A stretch of 37,699 nt of DNA from an uncultured Oscillospiraceae bacterium. Its GTDB lineage: Bacteria > Bacillota > Clostridia > Oscillospirales > Oscillospiraceae. The notes beneath the pieces are model-generated. The model was not told the origin of the DNA. It ran no database searches and saw only the letters and a program-made list of their open reading frames with translations. Position numbers and translations under genes: made by a program. This document shows positions 8,583-16,835 of the stretch, in pieces. Positions within the stretch are counted from its first letter, which is position 1, and each line of letters opens with the position of its first letter. The DNA is taken from contig CAJUOT010000027.1 of NCBI GenBank assembly GCA_910588135.1, forward strand, positions 1-37,699. Reading direction: 5' to 3'.

Positions 8583-8602
8583 GGTTTTCTCTCTCCTCTC
8601 GC

Positions 8603-10111
8603 TTATTCAAATTGGGTGGCCAGGGCCATGATGTTCTCCTGGTTGGCTTCCGCGCCGTCGATGAACCCGGTGACCCGGCCGTCGCACATGACCATCACAC
8701 GGTCGGACATACCGATCAGCTCGCCCATTTCAGAGGAGATCATGATGACGCTCTTGCCCTGCTTGGCCAGCTCCGCGATGATGCAGTAGATCTCGTACTT
8801 GGCGCCCACGTCGATGCCCCGGGTGGGCTCGTCCAGGATGAACACATCCGGGTCGTTGGCCAGCCAGCGGCTGATGAGCACCTTCTGCTGGTTGCCGCCG
8901 GAGAGGGACTGGATCAGCGTCTTGGAGGAGGGTGTCTTGATGGACAGCTTGGCCACGTTGTCCTGCACCAGCTGCTCAATCTTCTTGTCGTCCAGCATGA
9001 TGCCGCCGATGAGGTACTGCTTCAGCGAGGCGACGGACACATTGTCCGCGATGGACAGCACCCCCAGGATGCCGGTGGCCCGGCGGTCCTCGGTGAGCAT
9101 GGCGATGCCGTTGTCAATGGCCTGTTTGGGCTGGTTGATCTTCAGCTCCTTGCCCTTGTAGGTGATCTTCCCCGCGCTGTGGCACCGCAGGCCGAACAGG
9201 CCCTCCATCAGCTCCGTGCGCTGGGCGCCCACCAGACCGGCCACCCCCAGAATCTCCCCCTTGCGCACATTGAAGCTCACATGGCGGAAACTCTTGGGGT
9301 TGATGGAGGTGAAGTCCTCCACCTCGAACACCACCTCGCCGGGCACGTTCTGCCGCTGGGGGTAGAGGTTGGACAGCTCCCGGCCCACCATCTTGGTGAT
9401 AATGAAGTCGGTGGTCAGCTTCTTGGCGTCCCACGTGCCGATGTACTGGCCGTCCCGCATGATGGTGACCTCGTCGCTGATGCGCAGAATCTCGTCCATC
9501 TTGTGGGAGATGTACACGATGGACACGCCCTTGCTGCGCAGCTCGTTCACAATGGTGAACAGCGCCTCCACCTCCGCCGCGGTGAGGGAGGAGGTGGGCT
9601 CGTCCAGGATGAGCACCCGGCAGTCGGCGGACACCGCCTTGGCGATCTCCACCAGCTGCATCTGGGACACGCTGAGCGTCCCCAGCTTGGCCCTGGGGTC
9701 AAAGTTCAGATGGACCTCCTCCAACACCTTGGCCGCGTCCTCGTACATCTTCTCATGATCGATGGTCACCACGGGACCGAAGCGTTTGACAGGGTAGCGG
9801 CCCACGTAGATGTTTTCGCCGATGCTGCGCTCCGGAATGGGCTGCAGCTCCTGATGGACCATGGCGATGCCTTTGTTCAGGGCGTCCAGCGGGCCGTTGA
9901 CCTTCACCGGCTCCCCCTCATAGAACATCTCCCCCTCGTCCATGTGGTAGATGCCGAACATACACTTCATCAGCGTGGATTTGCCCGCGCCGTTCTCCCC
10001 CATCAGGGCATGGACGGTGCCCGGGCGGAGCTTGAGCTGGGCGTGGTCCAGCGCCTTCACTCCCGGGAAGCTCTTGACCACATCGCGCATTTCCAAACGA
10101 TATTCAGACAA
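8603..10111 (-). CDS. mglA: Galactose/methylgalactoside-type ABC transporter ATP-binding protein
   Basis: A 502-aa double ABC ATPase energising sugar import. The first module has Walker A GENGAGKST, a signature-like LSVSQMQ and Walker B VLILDEPTSSL. The second, degenerate at its Walker A as usual for this family (AGLVGAQRTE), has signature LSGGNQQK and Walker B VFILDEPTRGIDVG. The start is a TTG at 10111, giving LSEYRLEMRDVVKSFPG at the N-terminus, the family's typical beginning. It is preceded by a GGGGGGGA ribosome-binding site. The longer frame up to 10171 reads through a terminator hairpin and is rejected. It lies between mglB and mglC on the same strand. A hairpin in the mglB-mglA gap probably makes mglA less abundant than mglB. 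Confidence 0.94.
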   Translation of the reverse strand: MSEYRLEMRDVVKSFPGVKALDHAQLKLRPGTVHALMGENGAGKSTLMKCMFGIYHMDEGEMFYEGEPVKVNGPLDALNKGIAMVHQELQPIPERSIGENIYVGRYPVKRFGPVVTIDHEKMYEDAAKVLEEVHLNFDPRAKLGTLSVSQMQLVEIAKAVSADCRVLILDEPTSSLTAAEVEALFTIVNELRSKGVSIVYISHKMDEILRISDEVTIMRDGQYIGTWDAKKLTTDFIITKMVGRELSNLYPQRQNVPGEVVFEVEDFTSINPKSFRHVSFNVRKGEILGVAGLVGAQRTELMEGLFGLRCHSAGKITYKGKELKINQPKQAIDNGIAMLTEDRRATGILGVLSIADNVSVASLKQYLIGGIMLDDKKIEQLVQDNVAKLSIKTPSSKTLIQSLSGGNQQKVLISRWLANDPDVFILDEPTRGIDVGAKYEIYCIIAELAKQGKSVIMISSEMGELIGMSDRVMVMCDGRVTGFIDGAEANQENIMALATQFE

Positions 10112-10131
10112 TTTCCGGTCCCCCCCTTTGA

Positions 10132-10170
10132 TAAAAAGAATGGGTGCGTGCGCACACGCGCACGCACCCA
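10132..10170 (-). terminator. Hairpin between mglB and mglA (partial terminator)
   Basis: A perfect palindrome with arms TGGGTGCGTGCGC and GCGCACGCACCCA and a 4-nt loop is followed on the minus strand by TTCTTTTT. Its location inside the operon suggests partial termination or protection of the mglB mRNA 3' end, giving excess binding protein. Confidence 0.8.
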
Positions 10171-10203
10171 TCTGAAGCTCTGTGGTTGTCCTGTCTTGTC
10201 AGA

Positions 10204-11211
10204 TCACTTGAAATCCTTCACGTTGTCAGGCGTGACCTTCACGTAGTCCACGTACACGCTCTGCTCGCCGGAGGCGTAAGTCTTGCCGCCCAGCAGCTCT
10301 TCCATGCACTCCACAGCCTTGGTGGCCTGACCCTTGGCGTCGTTCAGCACGGTGCCGGTCATGTTGCCCTGCTCCACCTCGTTGAGGGCGGCGTCCAGAG
10401 CGTCCACGCCCACCAGATAGATGTCCTCATTCACGGTGCGGCCCGCGGCCTGGATGGACTGCAGGGCGCCGATGGCCATGTCGTCGTTGTTGCAGAACAC
10501 GACCTCGATCTGGTCGCCGAATTTGGCCAGATCGTTCTGGGCGATCTCCTGGCCCTTGTTGCGGTCCCAGTCGCCGCGCTGGAGGTCAAGCTCCTCCACG
10601 GTAACGCCGGCGTCCTTCAGGGCCTTGACGGAGTACTCGGTGCGCAGCTGGGCGTCGATGTTCTCGGGGTCGCCCTGGATCATGATGTAGGAGACCTTGC
10701 CGTCGCCGTTGATGTCGCCCTTATTGGGGGTGTCCAGGATCAGCTCGCCCTGGAAGGTGCCGGACTGGGCGGCGTCGCAGCCCACGTAGACCAGCTTGTC
10801 GTAAGCGGCCATCTGGTCGGCGGTGGGCTCACGGTTGATGAGCACGGTAGGGATGTCGGCGTTCTTCACCTTCTCAATGATGGAGTCGGCCGCAGAGGTC
10901 ATGACGGGGTTGATGATGAGGGCCTTCACGCCCTGGGTGATAAAGGTGTCGATCTGCTCGTTCTGCTTGTTCTGGTCGTTGTTGCCGTCCACCACGGAGA
11001 CCTTGTAGCCCTTGGACTTCAGGATCTCTTCCAGGTTGTTCCGGTAGGTGGTCATGAACGCGTCGTCGAACTTGTAGATGCACACGCCGATGGTGCCCTT
11101 GTCGCCATCGCCGTCGCCGCCCTTCTTGTCGTCGGTGGGCTTGCTGCCGCAGCCCGCGAACAGAGCCATGACCATCATGGCGGAGAGCAGGAGCGCAATG
11201 ATCTTCTTCAT
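10204..11211 (-). CDS. mglB: Galactose/methylgalactoside-type substrate-binding lipoprotein
   Basis: A 335-aa extracellular sugar-binding lipoprotein of the periplasmic-binding-protein-like I fold. The signal peptide MKKIIALLLSAMMVMALFAG ends in a lipobox with the lipidated Cys at about 21 (LFAGC). A Gly/Asp/Lys-rich linker follows. The mature domain then starts GTIGVCIYKFDDAFMTTYR and carries 'DAANLN-like' sugar-site features such as VDGNNDQNKQNEQIDTF and VFCNNDDMAIGALQ. These resemble MglB/GGBP, including the calcium-loop-like acidic stretch DINGDGKVSY. ATG 11211 follows AGGAGG by about 9 bp; the longer frame to 11253 is rejected for that reason. First gene of the transporter operon. Confidence 0.94.
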   Translation of the reverse strand: MKKIIALLLSAMMVMALFAGCGSKPTDDKKGGDGDGDKGTIGVCIYKFDDAFMTTYRNNLEEILKSKGYKVSVVDGNNDQNKQNEQIDTFITQGVKALIINPVMTSAADSIIEKVKNADIPTVLINREPTADQMAAYDKLVYVGCDAAQSGTFQGELILDTPNKGDINGDGKVSYIMIQGDPENIDAQLRTEYSVKALKDAGVTVEELDLQRGDWDRNKGQEIAQNDLAKFGDQIEVVFCNNDDMAIGALQSIQAAGRTVNEDIYLVGVDALDAALNEVEQGNMTGTVLNDAKGQATKAVECMEELLGGKTYASGEQSVYVDYVKVTPDNVKDFK

Positions 11212-11289
11212 TCTGATATTCCTCCTAAATTTTGGTGCACCGGCGGCTTGCAAGAGAACCGCAGGCGCAGGTTGAAATTTGCCGGGAAG

Positions 11290-11352
11290 GGTTCCACGGC
11301 GATTCTATTGTATTTTTTTCTATTTCGAAAGACTATAGAAAATTCTTTCGAA
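11290..11352 (-). promoter_or_regulatory. AT-rich promoter/operator region upstream of mglB
   Basis: A sharply AT-rich patch in GC-rich DNA contains a 9-bp perfect inverted repeat, TTCGAAAGA at 11324-11332 and its complement at 11344-11352 (11-bp spacer). A TACAAT-like -10 lies just downstream on the minus strand. The inverted repeat is a candidate binding site for a sugar-responsive regulator; exact promoter boxes are uncertain. Confidence 0.6.
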
Positions 11353-11437
11353 TTCTATAAAAAAACTTTGCTCCCATCAAAAGGCGCCTCCCCTTCTGCT
11401 TCTGTAAAATCAAGGGCCACGCAGCGGGTGAAACAGC

Positions 11438-11471
11438 AAAATGCCGCCTGACAAAAGTCAGGCGGCATTTT
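11438..11471 (-). terminator. Terminator of the oligopeptide transporter operon
   Basis: Arms AAAATGCCGCCTGAC and GTCAGGCGGCATTTT (15 bp, 4-nt loop) start at the stop codon of the 97-aa protein. On the minus strand the hairpin ends in TTTT. Confidence 0.9.
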
Positions 11472-11764
11472 CACGCGAACAGGTAGAACAGCAGGACCAC
11501 CAGCCCCAGCCCCGCGCCGAACACCAGCGCGATGAGCAGGGATGCCTTCAAGGCCCCTAAAATATACCACCGGCGCTCCTCCCGGCTCAGCTCCGGCTGT
11601 CCTCCCGGCGCGTTCCGCTCCAGCGGTTCCGGCTGGACCGCGGGCCGGGAATCCCGCTGCCGGGGCGGGAGCCGGGGCAGAAACAGATTAGGCCGGGAGA
11701 CCCCGCTCATGTCGGCGATGGTGCGGCCGTCGTCGTCCTCGTAGACGCGCTTTTTCCCCCTCAT
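11471..11764 (-). CDS. Small membrane protein at the end of the opp operon
   Basis: A 97-aa protein. The N-terminal stretch is hydrophilic (MRGKKRVYEDDDGRTIADMS), followed by a Pro/Arg-rich linker (residues 25-60). One long hydrophobic segment at about 67-96 probably forms a single TM helix or hairpin at the very C-terminus. The ATG overlaps the oppF stop (ATGA), showing translational coupling. I recognise no named family. It has the same operon position as the 70-aa protein of the sugar transporter but no obvious sequence similarity to it. The terminator starts at its stop codon. Confidence 0.78.
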   Translation of the reverse strand: MRGKKRVYEDDDGRTIADMSGVSRPNLFLPRLPPRQRDSRPAVQPEPLERNAPGGQPELSREERRWYILGALKASLLIALVFGAGLGLVVLLFYLFA

Positions 11765-12912
11765 CTGTCGTACAGGTGGCAGACCACATAGTGGCCCGGC
11801 TCCACCTCCACCTGCCTGGGGGCCTCCTCCATGCAGCGCTTGGTGCAGTGGGTGCAGCGGGTGTGGAATTTACAGCCCGAGGGCGGGTTGGCCGGGGAGG
11901 GAATGGAGCCCTCCAGCACAATCCGGTTCATCTTTGCCGTGGGGTCGGGCACCGGGATGGCGGAGAACAGCGCCTCAGTGTAGGGGTGGAGCGGATGGGC
12001 AAAAATGTCCTCCGTGGAGCCGTATTCCACCAGATTGCCCAGGTACATGACGCCCACCGTGTCAGAGATGTGCTCCACCACCGACAGGTCGTGGGAGATG
12101 AACAGGTACGTCAGGGAGAGCTTTTCCTGCAGCTCTTTGAGCAGGTTGATGATCTGGGCCTGAATCGACACGTCCAGCGCGGACACTGGCTCGTCGCAGA
12201 CCACGAACTCCGGATTGAGCGCGAGGGCCCGGGCAATGCAGATGCGCTGGCGCTGCCCGCCGGAGAATTCATGGGGATAGCGGTCCTTGTGGAAGGGCTG
12301 GAGGCCGCAGCTGTTCATCACCTTATCCAGATAGTCGCTGAACTCCTCCGGGGAAACCAGGTTGTGCTCCCGGACGGCCTCGCCGATGATCTCCCCCACC
12401 GGCAGGCGGGGGGAGAGGGAGGAGAAGGGGTCCTGGAAAATGATCTGCATCTTGGTGCGCAGGGCGCGCAGCTCCTTGGAAGGGAGGTCGTAGATCTCCT
12501 GGCCGTTGAAGAGCACCTGCCCGCCGGTCTTTTCGCCGGACAGGCGCAGGATGGTGCGGCCGGTGGTGGTCTTGCCGCAGCCGGACTCGCCCACAAGGCC
12601 CATGGTGGTGCCCCGCTTCAGGTTGAAGGTGACGCCGTCCACCGCCTTCACATAGCCCACGGTCTTGGACATGAAGCCGCCCTTGATGGGGAAGTATTTC
12701 TTCAGGCTGTTGACCATGAGGATATACTGGGGGTCGTAGGTCACGGGGTCAAACTCGTTGGAGATGGTCAGGTCAGCCTTCTTCGGGGGATTGACCCCCT
12801 CCTTGACGCGCTTTTCCCGCTTCTCCTGCGCGTGCTTTGTCTGCTCCTCATCGTTCGGGTTGTTGGGATTGTAACGGCCGGCGCCGTCGGCCACTCCTTT
12901 TTGCAGGCTCAC
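11761..12912 (-). CDS. oppF: Oligopeptide ABC transporter ATP-binding protein OppF
   Basis: A 383-aa cytosolic ATPase, one of the two energising peptide import. It has an unusual charged N-terminal extension of about 60 residues before the core. Then come Walker A GESGCGKTT, the Q-loop region FQDPFSSLSPR, signature SGGQRQRI, Walker B FVVCDEPVSALDVS and the H-loop FISHDLSVV. The C-terminal oligopeptide-transporter extension includes a Cys cluster (CKFHTRCTHCTKRC), normal for OppD/OppF. The start is a GTG overlapping the oppD stop (GTGA) with a GGGAGGGG site upstream. 'LSPRLPVGEII' is typical of OppF rather than OppD. Confidence 0.95.
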   Translation of the reverse strand: MSLQKGVADGAGRYNPNNPNDEEQTKHAQEKREKRVKEGVNPPKKADLTISNEFDPVTYDPQYILMVNSLKKYFPIKGGFMSKTVGYVKAVDGVTFNLKRGTTMGLVGESGCGKTTTGRTILRLSGEKTGGQVLFNGQEIYDLPSKELRALRTKMQIIFQDPFSSLSPRLPVGEIIGEAVREHNLVSPEEFSDYLDKVMNSCGLQPFHKDRYPHEFSGGQRQRICIARALALNPEFVVCDEPVSALDVSIQAQIINLLKELQEKLSLTYLFISHDLSVVEHISDTVGVMYLGNLVEYGSTEDIFAHPLHPYTEALFSAIPVPDPTAKMNRIVLEGSIPSPANPPSGCKFHTRCTHCTKRCMEEAPRQVEVEPGHYVVCHLYDR

Positions 12913-14069
12913 TTTCCATCCCCTCCCTTCTTGTCCTCATTGTAGCGGTAGCAGCTCACCGTATGGGTGGGGGAGATGCTCACCTCATGGGGATACTCCC
13001 CGGAGCACTTGTCGCACTGCATTTCGCAGCGGTCCTTGAAGTAGCAGTAGTCGGGCATATCAATGGGGTTGGGCACCTTGCCGGGAATGGAGTAGAGCTT
13101 GTCGATCTTCTTGCCCACCACAGGCTTGGACGCCATCAGCCCGATGGTGTAGGGGTGGGCGGGATGGGCGAAAATCTCCTCCGCCGTCCCCTTCTCCACA
13201 ACGCGCCCGGCGTACATGACCACCACATAGTCCGCCATTTCAGCAATGACCCCCAGGTCATGGGTGATGAACATGATAGAGGAGTTGATCCGGTCCTTCA
13301 GCTGGCGCAGCAGGTCCAGAATCTGGGCCTGAATGGTCACGTCCAGCGCGGTGGTGGGCTCGTCGGCAATGATGATCCGCGGGTTGCAGGCCAGCGCCAT
13401 GGCGATCATCACCCGTTGGCGCATACCGCCGGACAGTTCGTGGGGGTACATCTGATAGACGCCCTCGGAGTTGGCGATGCCCACCATCTCCAGCAGCTCA
13501 ATGGTGCGGGCCTTCACGTCCTCCTTGCTCTTGCCCTCGCCGTCGTGGAGCTCAATGACCTCGTTTACCTGATCGCCGATCCGGAACACCGGGTTCAGGG
13601 CGGTCATCGGCTCCTGGAAGATCATGGAGACGTAGTTTCCGCGCAGCTCCTGCATTTTCTCATTGGGCACCTTCCCAATGCTGTAGGCTTTTCCATCCCC
13701 GATGTTCAGGCGGATCTCGCCCTCCACAATCTGGCCCTGGGGCCGCTGGAGCAGCTGCATCAGGGACAGGCTGGTCACCGATTTGCCGCAGCCGGATTCG
13801 CCCACCACGCCCACGGTCTTGCCGATGGGCACGTCAAAGCTCACACCGTCCACCGAGCGGACGGTGCCCGCGTCGGTGAAGAAATAGGTGTGCAGGTTGT
13901 CAAACTCCACCGCGTTGCCCGGGTCGCGCATGGTGGTAAGGTATTCGCTCTCAGGGACGTTCTTACGCTTGCGCAGCTTTTCCATCTCGTTGGTGACGCG
14001 CCGGTTCTCCTTGGAGATGCGCCGCGCCTCTTTGCCGGAAAGGTAACCCTCATGGGTCTTCTTAGACAT
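12909..14069 (-). CDS. oppD: Oligopeptide ABC transporter ATP-binding protein OppD
   Basis: A 386-aa cytosolic ATPase of the peptide importer. It has a basic N-terminal extension (residues 1-45), Walker A GESGCGKSV, a Q-loop in IFQEPMTALNPVFRIGDQV (typical of OppD/DppD), signature LSGGMRQRV, Walker B IIIADEPTTALDVT and H-loop FITHDLGVI. The C-terminal extension carries four clustered Cys (CYFKDRCEMQCDKC). Such Cys-rich tails occur in the family and can bind a metal or FeS centre, which cannot be decided here. It starts with ATG 16 bp after oppC and its stop overlaps the GTG of oppF. Confidence 0.95.
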   Translation of the reverse strand: MSKKTHEGYLSGKEARRISKENRRVTNEMEKLRKRKNVPESEYLTTMRDPGNAVEFDNLHTYFFTDAGTVRSVDGVSFDVPIGKTVGVVGESGCGKSVTSLSLMQLLQRPQGQIVEGEIRLNIGDGKAYSIGKVPNEKMQELRGNYVSMIFQEPMTALNPVFRIGDQVNEVIELHDGEGKSKEDVKARTIELLEMVGIANSEGVYQMYPHELSGGMRQRVMIAMALACNPRIIIADEPTTALDVTIQAQILDLLRQLKDRINSSIMFITHDLGVIAEMADYVVVMYAGRVVEKGTAEEIFAHPAHPYTIGLMASKPVVGKKIDKLYSIPGKVPNPIDMPDYCYFKDRCEMQCDKCSGEYPHEVSISPTHTVSCYRYNEDKKGGDGK

Positions 14070-14085
14070 CGTTCTTCCCCCCTTC

Positions 14086-15636
14086 TCAGCGCTTCATCTT
14101 CGGGTCGAAGGCGTCCCGCAGGCCGTCGCCCACGAAGTTGAAGCCAAGGACCGTGATGAGCAGGCAGATACCGGCGGGTATCCAGATAAACCAATAGGTC
14201 GTCATGACGTAGGAGTTGTTCACGTCGCTGATGATATTGCCCCAGGACGCGAAGGGGAACTTCACGCCCAGGCCCAGGAAGGACAGCGTCGCCTCCATGA
14301 GGATCACGGAGCCCAGGCCCATGGTGCTGGTGACGATCAGCTGCGGGATCACGTTGGGGATCAGGTGCTTGAAGATCCGCCGGGGCACGCTGATGCCGGT
14401 GGCCTCGGTGGCGGTCATGAACTCCTGCTCGCGCAGGGAGAGGATCAGGCCGCGGATCATCCGCGCGGTGCCCGGCCAGCCCAGGAAGCCCAGCAGCAGC
14501 ATCAGATACAGCATTCGAATCATGGGGTCCACCTGCATCGCGTCCATGGCCGCGCCCAGGATAATCAGGATCGGCGTGGAGGGGATGCAGTAGAACACAT
14601 CCACAATACGCATGATGAGGTTATCCACCCAGCCGCCGAAATAGCCGGAAATGCCGCCCATGATGACGCCCAGGACCACCTCGATGCCCACGACGATAAA
14701 GCCGATAATCAGGGACACCCGGCCGCCGTACATCAGGCGGACCAGCATATCCATTCCGTTCCCGTCGGTGCCCAGCGGGTGGGCCGGAGAGGGGCTGCCG
14801 TACTTATCCCACACGCGGGTCTCTTTCCCCTGCATCACCGACCAGACCATAGCGCTGGCGTCATAGCTGACCGTGTAGGTATACTCCACGCCGTCGGTGT
14901 CCGTGTAGACAAACTCGTCGATATGCTCCTCCAGGGCCTCTTCCAGCGCCTCCTTGAAGTGGCGGGTGATCACCACGCCATTCTCCTTGGGCTGCACCAC
15001 AAAGCGGCTGATATAGCCCACTTCCTCCCCGTTGAGGAGGATGTTGTGCTCCCCGTCCAGCGTATAGGAGCCGCCGTCCGCGGTAAAGCTCCCCTGGCCT
15101 CCCGCCATGGCCTTCAGCGCCTCATATTTTACCGGGAAGGACAGCTCCGGCTTCCCGTCCGCCGTGTTGACAATGTCCTTGTAACCCATGGCGACCAGGG
15201 TATCGCCCATATAAATGGAGTAGAAGTCCCCGCCCTCGTCCACGTAGCGGTACTGAACGTCCTTGCGGGAGAACTCCGTCTCGCCCTTATTCAGGGCCAG
15301 GATGAACTCGGCCTGCTCCAGGGCGCCAAAGCTCTGCCCGTCGGGCACGGAATAGCGGATGTTGTCGTTGCGGGTCACGCCCACGTACTCCTTCTTCAGC
15401 ACCTCGGTGGTGTAAAACTGCTCCGCCTGCCCATAGGGGACGACCAGCCCCCCGACAAAGGAAAACGCGAACATGGCGACCAGCATCACCAGGCCCACAA
15501 TCGCCAGACGGTTGCGGAAAAAGCGCTGGGCCACCAGGCGGCCGGGCGACAGAACTTTGACGCGGCGGTCGTCGTTGAGCGTATAGTTTTCCTCTCTCTC
15601 CGGCGCGGCATTCACGTTTTTCTCTTCTTCACGCAT
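14086..15636 (-). CDS. oppC: Oligopeptide ABC transporter permease OppC with large external insertion
   Basis: A 516-aa membrane permease, far longer than the usual 290-310 aa. The first TM is at residues 41-67. The family's HPLGTDGNGMD motif, normally about 20-30 residues later, only appears at 286-296. The roughly 217 residues between (68-284) are hydrophilic and should lie outside the membrane. The permease core follows, with TM segments from 305 on, the EAA-type loop EATGISVPRRIFKHLIPN, and LGFNFVGDGLRDAFDPK at the end. The insert contains repeated short Gly/Asp turns (YTLDGEHNILLNGEE, SFTADGG) suggesting beta-rich folding; I cannot name a domain. ATG follows a GAGGAGG site. It lies 15 bp after oppB. 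Confidence 0.93.
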   Translation of the reverse strand: MREEEKNVNAAPEREENYTLNDDRRVKVLSPGRLVAQRFFRNRLAIVGLVMLVAMFAFSFVGGLVVPYGQAEQFYTTEVLKKEYVGVTRNDNIRYSVPDGQSFGALEQAEFILALNKGETEFSRKDVQYRYVDEGGDFYSIYMGDTLVAMGYKDIVNTADGKPELSFPVKYEALKAMAGGQGSFTADGGSYTLDGEHNILLNGEEVGYISRFVVQPKENGVVITRHFKEALEEALEEHIDEFVYTDTDGVEYTYTVSYDASAMVWSVMQGKETRVWDKYGSPSPAHPLGTDGNGMDMLVRLMYGGRVSLIIGFIVVGIEVVLGVIMGGISGYFGGWVDNLIMRIVDVFYCIPSTPILIILGAAMDAMQVDPMIRMLYLMLLLGFLGWPGTARMIRGLILSLREQEFMTATEATGISVPRRIFKHLIPNVIPQLIVTSTMGLGSVILMEATLSFLGLGVKFPFASWGNIISDVNNSYVMTTYWFIWIPAGICLLITVLGFNFVGDGLRDAFDPKMKR

Positions 15637-15651
15637 TTGTCACGCCTCCTC

Positions 15652-16638
15652 TCAAGCCAGCCGTACCCGCGGGTCAACCACGGCGTACAAAATGTCGGAC
15701 AGCAGGTTTCCGGCCAGGGTCAGAATGGCCAGGAAGGTCAGGTAGAACATGGTAAAGGGGATGTCCCCCGCCCGCATGGCCGTATAGCTGGTAAAGCCGA
15801 TGCCGGGGATGGAGAACAGGGTCTCCGTAATCAGCGCGCCGGAAAACAGGCCGGGCAGGGAGCCGCCCACAATGGTCACCAGGGGGATCAGGGTGTTGCG
15901 GAAGGCGTGGTGATAGATGACCTTCTTCTCGTCCAGGCCTTTGGCGCGGGCCGTGCGGATATAGTCGGCGTTGAGCACCTCCAGCATATTGGTGCGGGTA
16001 TAGCGCATCAGTCCGCCGATGGAGATGATCGTCAGCGTCACAATGGGCAGCACCAGGTGCATGGCCATGTCCCCCAGCTGCCCCATGGGGGACAATTGAT
16101 TGAAGTTGCGCCCCACCAGTCCGTGGGTCTCAAACCACCCCAGATGCACGGCGAAGACCAGCCGCAGCAGGGAGGCGAAGAAAAACGTCGGCAGCGAGAT
16201 GCCCACCAGGGCGCCGGCGGAAATGCCGTAGTCCAGGCGGGAGTACTGGCGGGTGGCGGCCACAATGCCCAGCGGGATGGCGATAATCAGCTGCAGAATC
16301 AGGGAAATCAGGCCCATGACAAAGGACAGGCCGATGACCTCCTTGAACTTGTCCGCCACGGGCATGGCGTACCGCCAGCTGTCCCCGAAGTTCCCGGTGA
16401 TAAACTCCTTCAGCCACTTGAGCCAGCCCAGAGGTATGGGCAGGTCCAGGCCATAGGCCGCGGTGAGCTGCGCCAGCCACTCCTCATAGGGCTTGGCGTT
16501 GGGCCCCGCGGACAGCTGCATGGCCATGGTCTGCACGTAAGAGGTGGGCAGGCACCGCATGAGCAGATAGATGGCGAAGGTCACAAAAATCAAAATGAGA
16601 ATGGAGATCAAAATACGCTTGATAATGTAATTTCTCAA
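15652..16638 (-). CDS. oppB: Oligopeptide ABC transporter permease OppB
   Basis: A 328-aa membrane permease partnering OppC. The N-terminal MRNYIIKRILISILILIFVT and the YLLMRCLP region are typical of OppB/DppB. About six TM segments are visible, and the EAA loop is ARAKGLDEKKVIYHHAFRNT. The C-terminal GDIPFTMFYL and DILYAVVDPRVRL match the family ending. The start codon is TTG at 16638, preceded by GGAGGG with a 7-bp gap. It follows oppA across a 197-bp gap that contains a hairpin terminator, so oppBCDF is probably expressed below oppA. Confidence 0.95.
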   Translation of the reverse strand: MRNYIIKRILISILILIFVTFAIYLLMRCLPTSYVQTMAMQLSAGPNAKPYEEWLAQLTAAYGLDLPIPLGWLKWLKEFITGNFGDSWRYAMPVADKFKEVIGLSFVMGLISLILQLIIAIPLGIVAATRQYSRLDYGISAGALVGISLPTFFFASLLRLVFAVHLGWFETHGLVGRNFNQLSPMGQLGDMAMHLVLPIVTLTIISIGGLMRYTRTNMLEVLNADYIRTARAKGLDEKKVIYHHAFRNTLIPLVTIVGGSLPGLFSGALITETLFSIPGIGFTSYTAMRAGDIPFTMFYLTFLAILTLAGNLLSDILYAVVDPRVRLA

Positions 16639-16744
16639 AGTGGGTCCCTCCTGTTCCCTCGGCGCGTTTTGCCAAACGCAAGCAGATGGTGTCCCGGGCT
16701 CCTCCTTGGGCCCGGCAAAGCGGCCGAAGCAGTATCTTCCAACA

Positions 16745-16807
16745 TAAAAGGCAGCCGGCCCCTCCGCCCCCTCTTTTTGGGCGGGGATACGAAGGGGCCG
16801 GCCCTTA
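16745..16807 (-). terminator. Intra-operon terminator between oppA and oppB
   Basis: On the minus strand the arms GGGCCGGCCCC and GGGGCCGGCTGCC close a long stem with an inner hairpin (CCCCGCCC..GGGGGCGG), followed by TTTTATG. It probably terminates most oppA transcripts, letting a fraction through to oppBCDF. The rest of the 197-bp gap shows no gene. Confidence 0.8.
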
Positions 16808-16835
16808 TTCGATCAACCTATGGATCTGGTGCAGC

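Noticed and set aside
12990..13050. Iron-sulphur or zinc domain in OppD as a novelty
   Set aside because: Cys-rich C-terminal tails are ordinary in OppD/DppD proteins.
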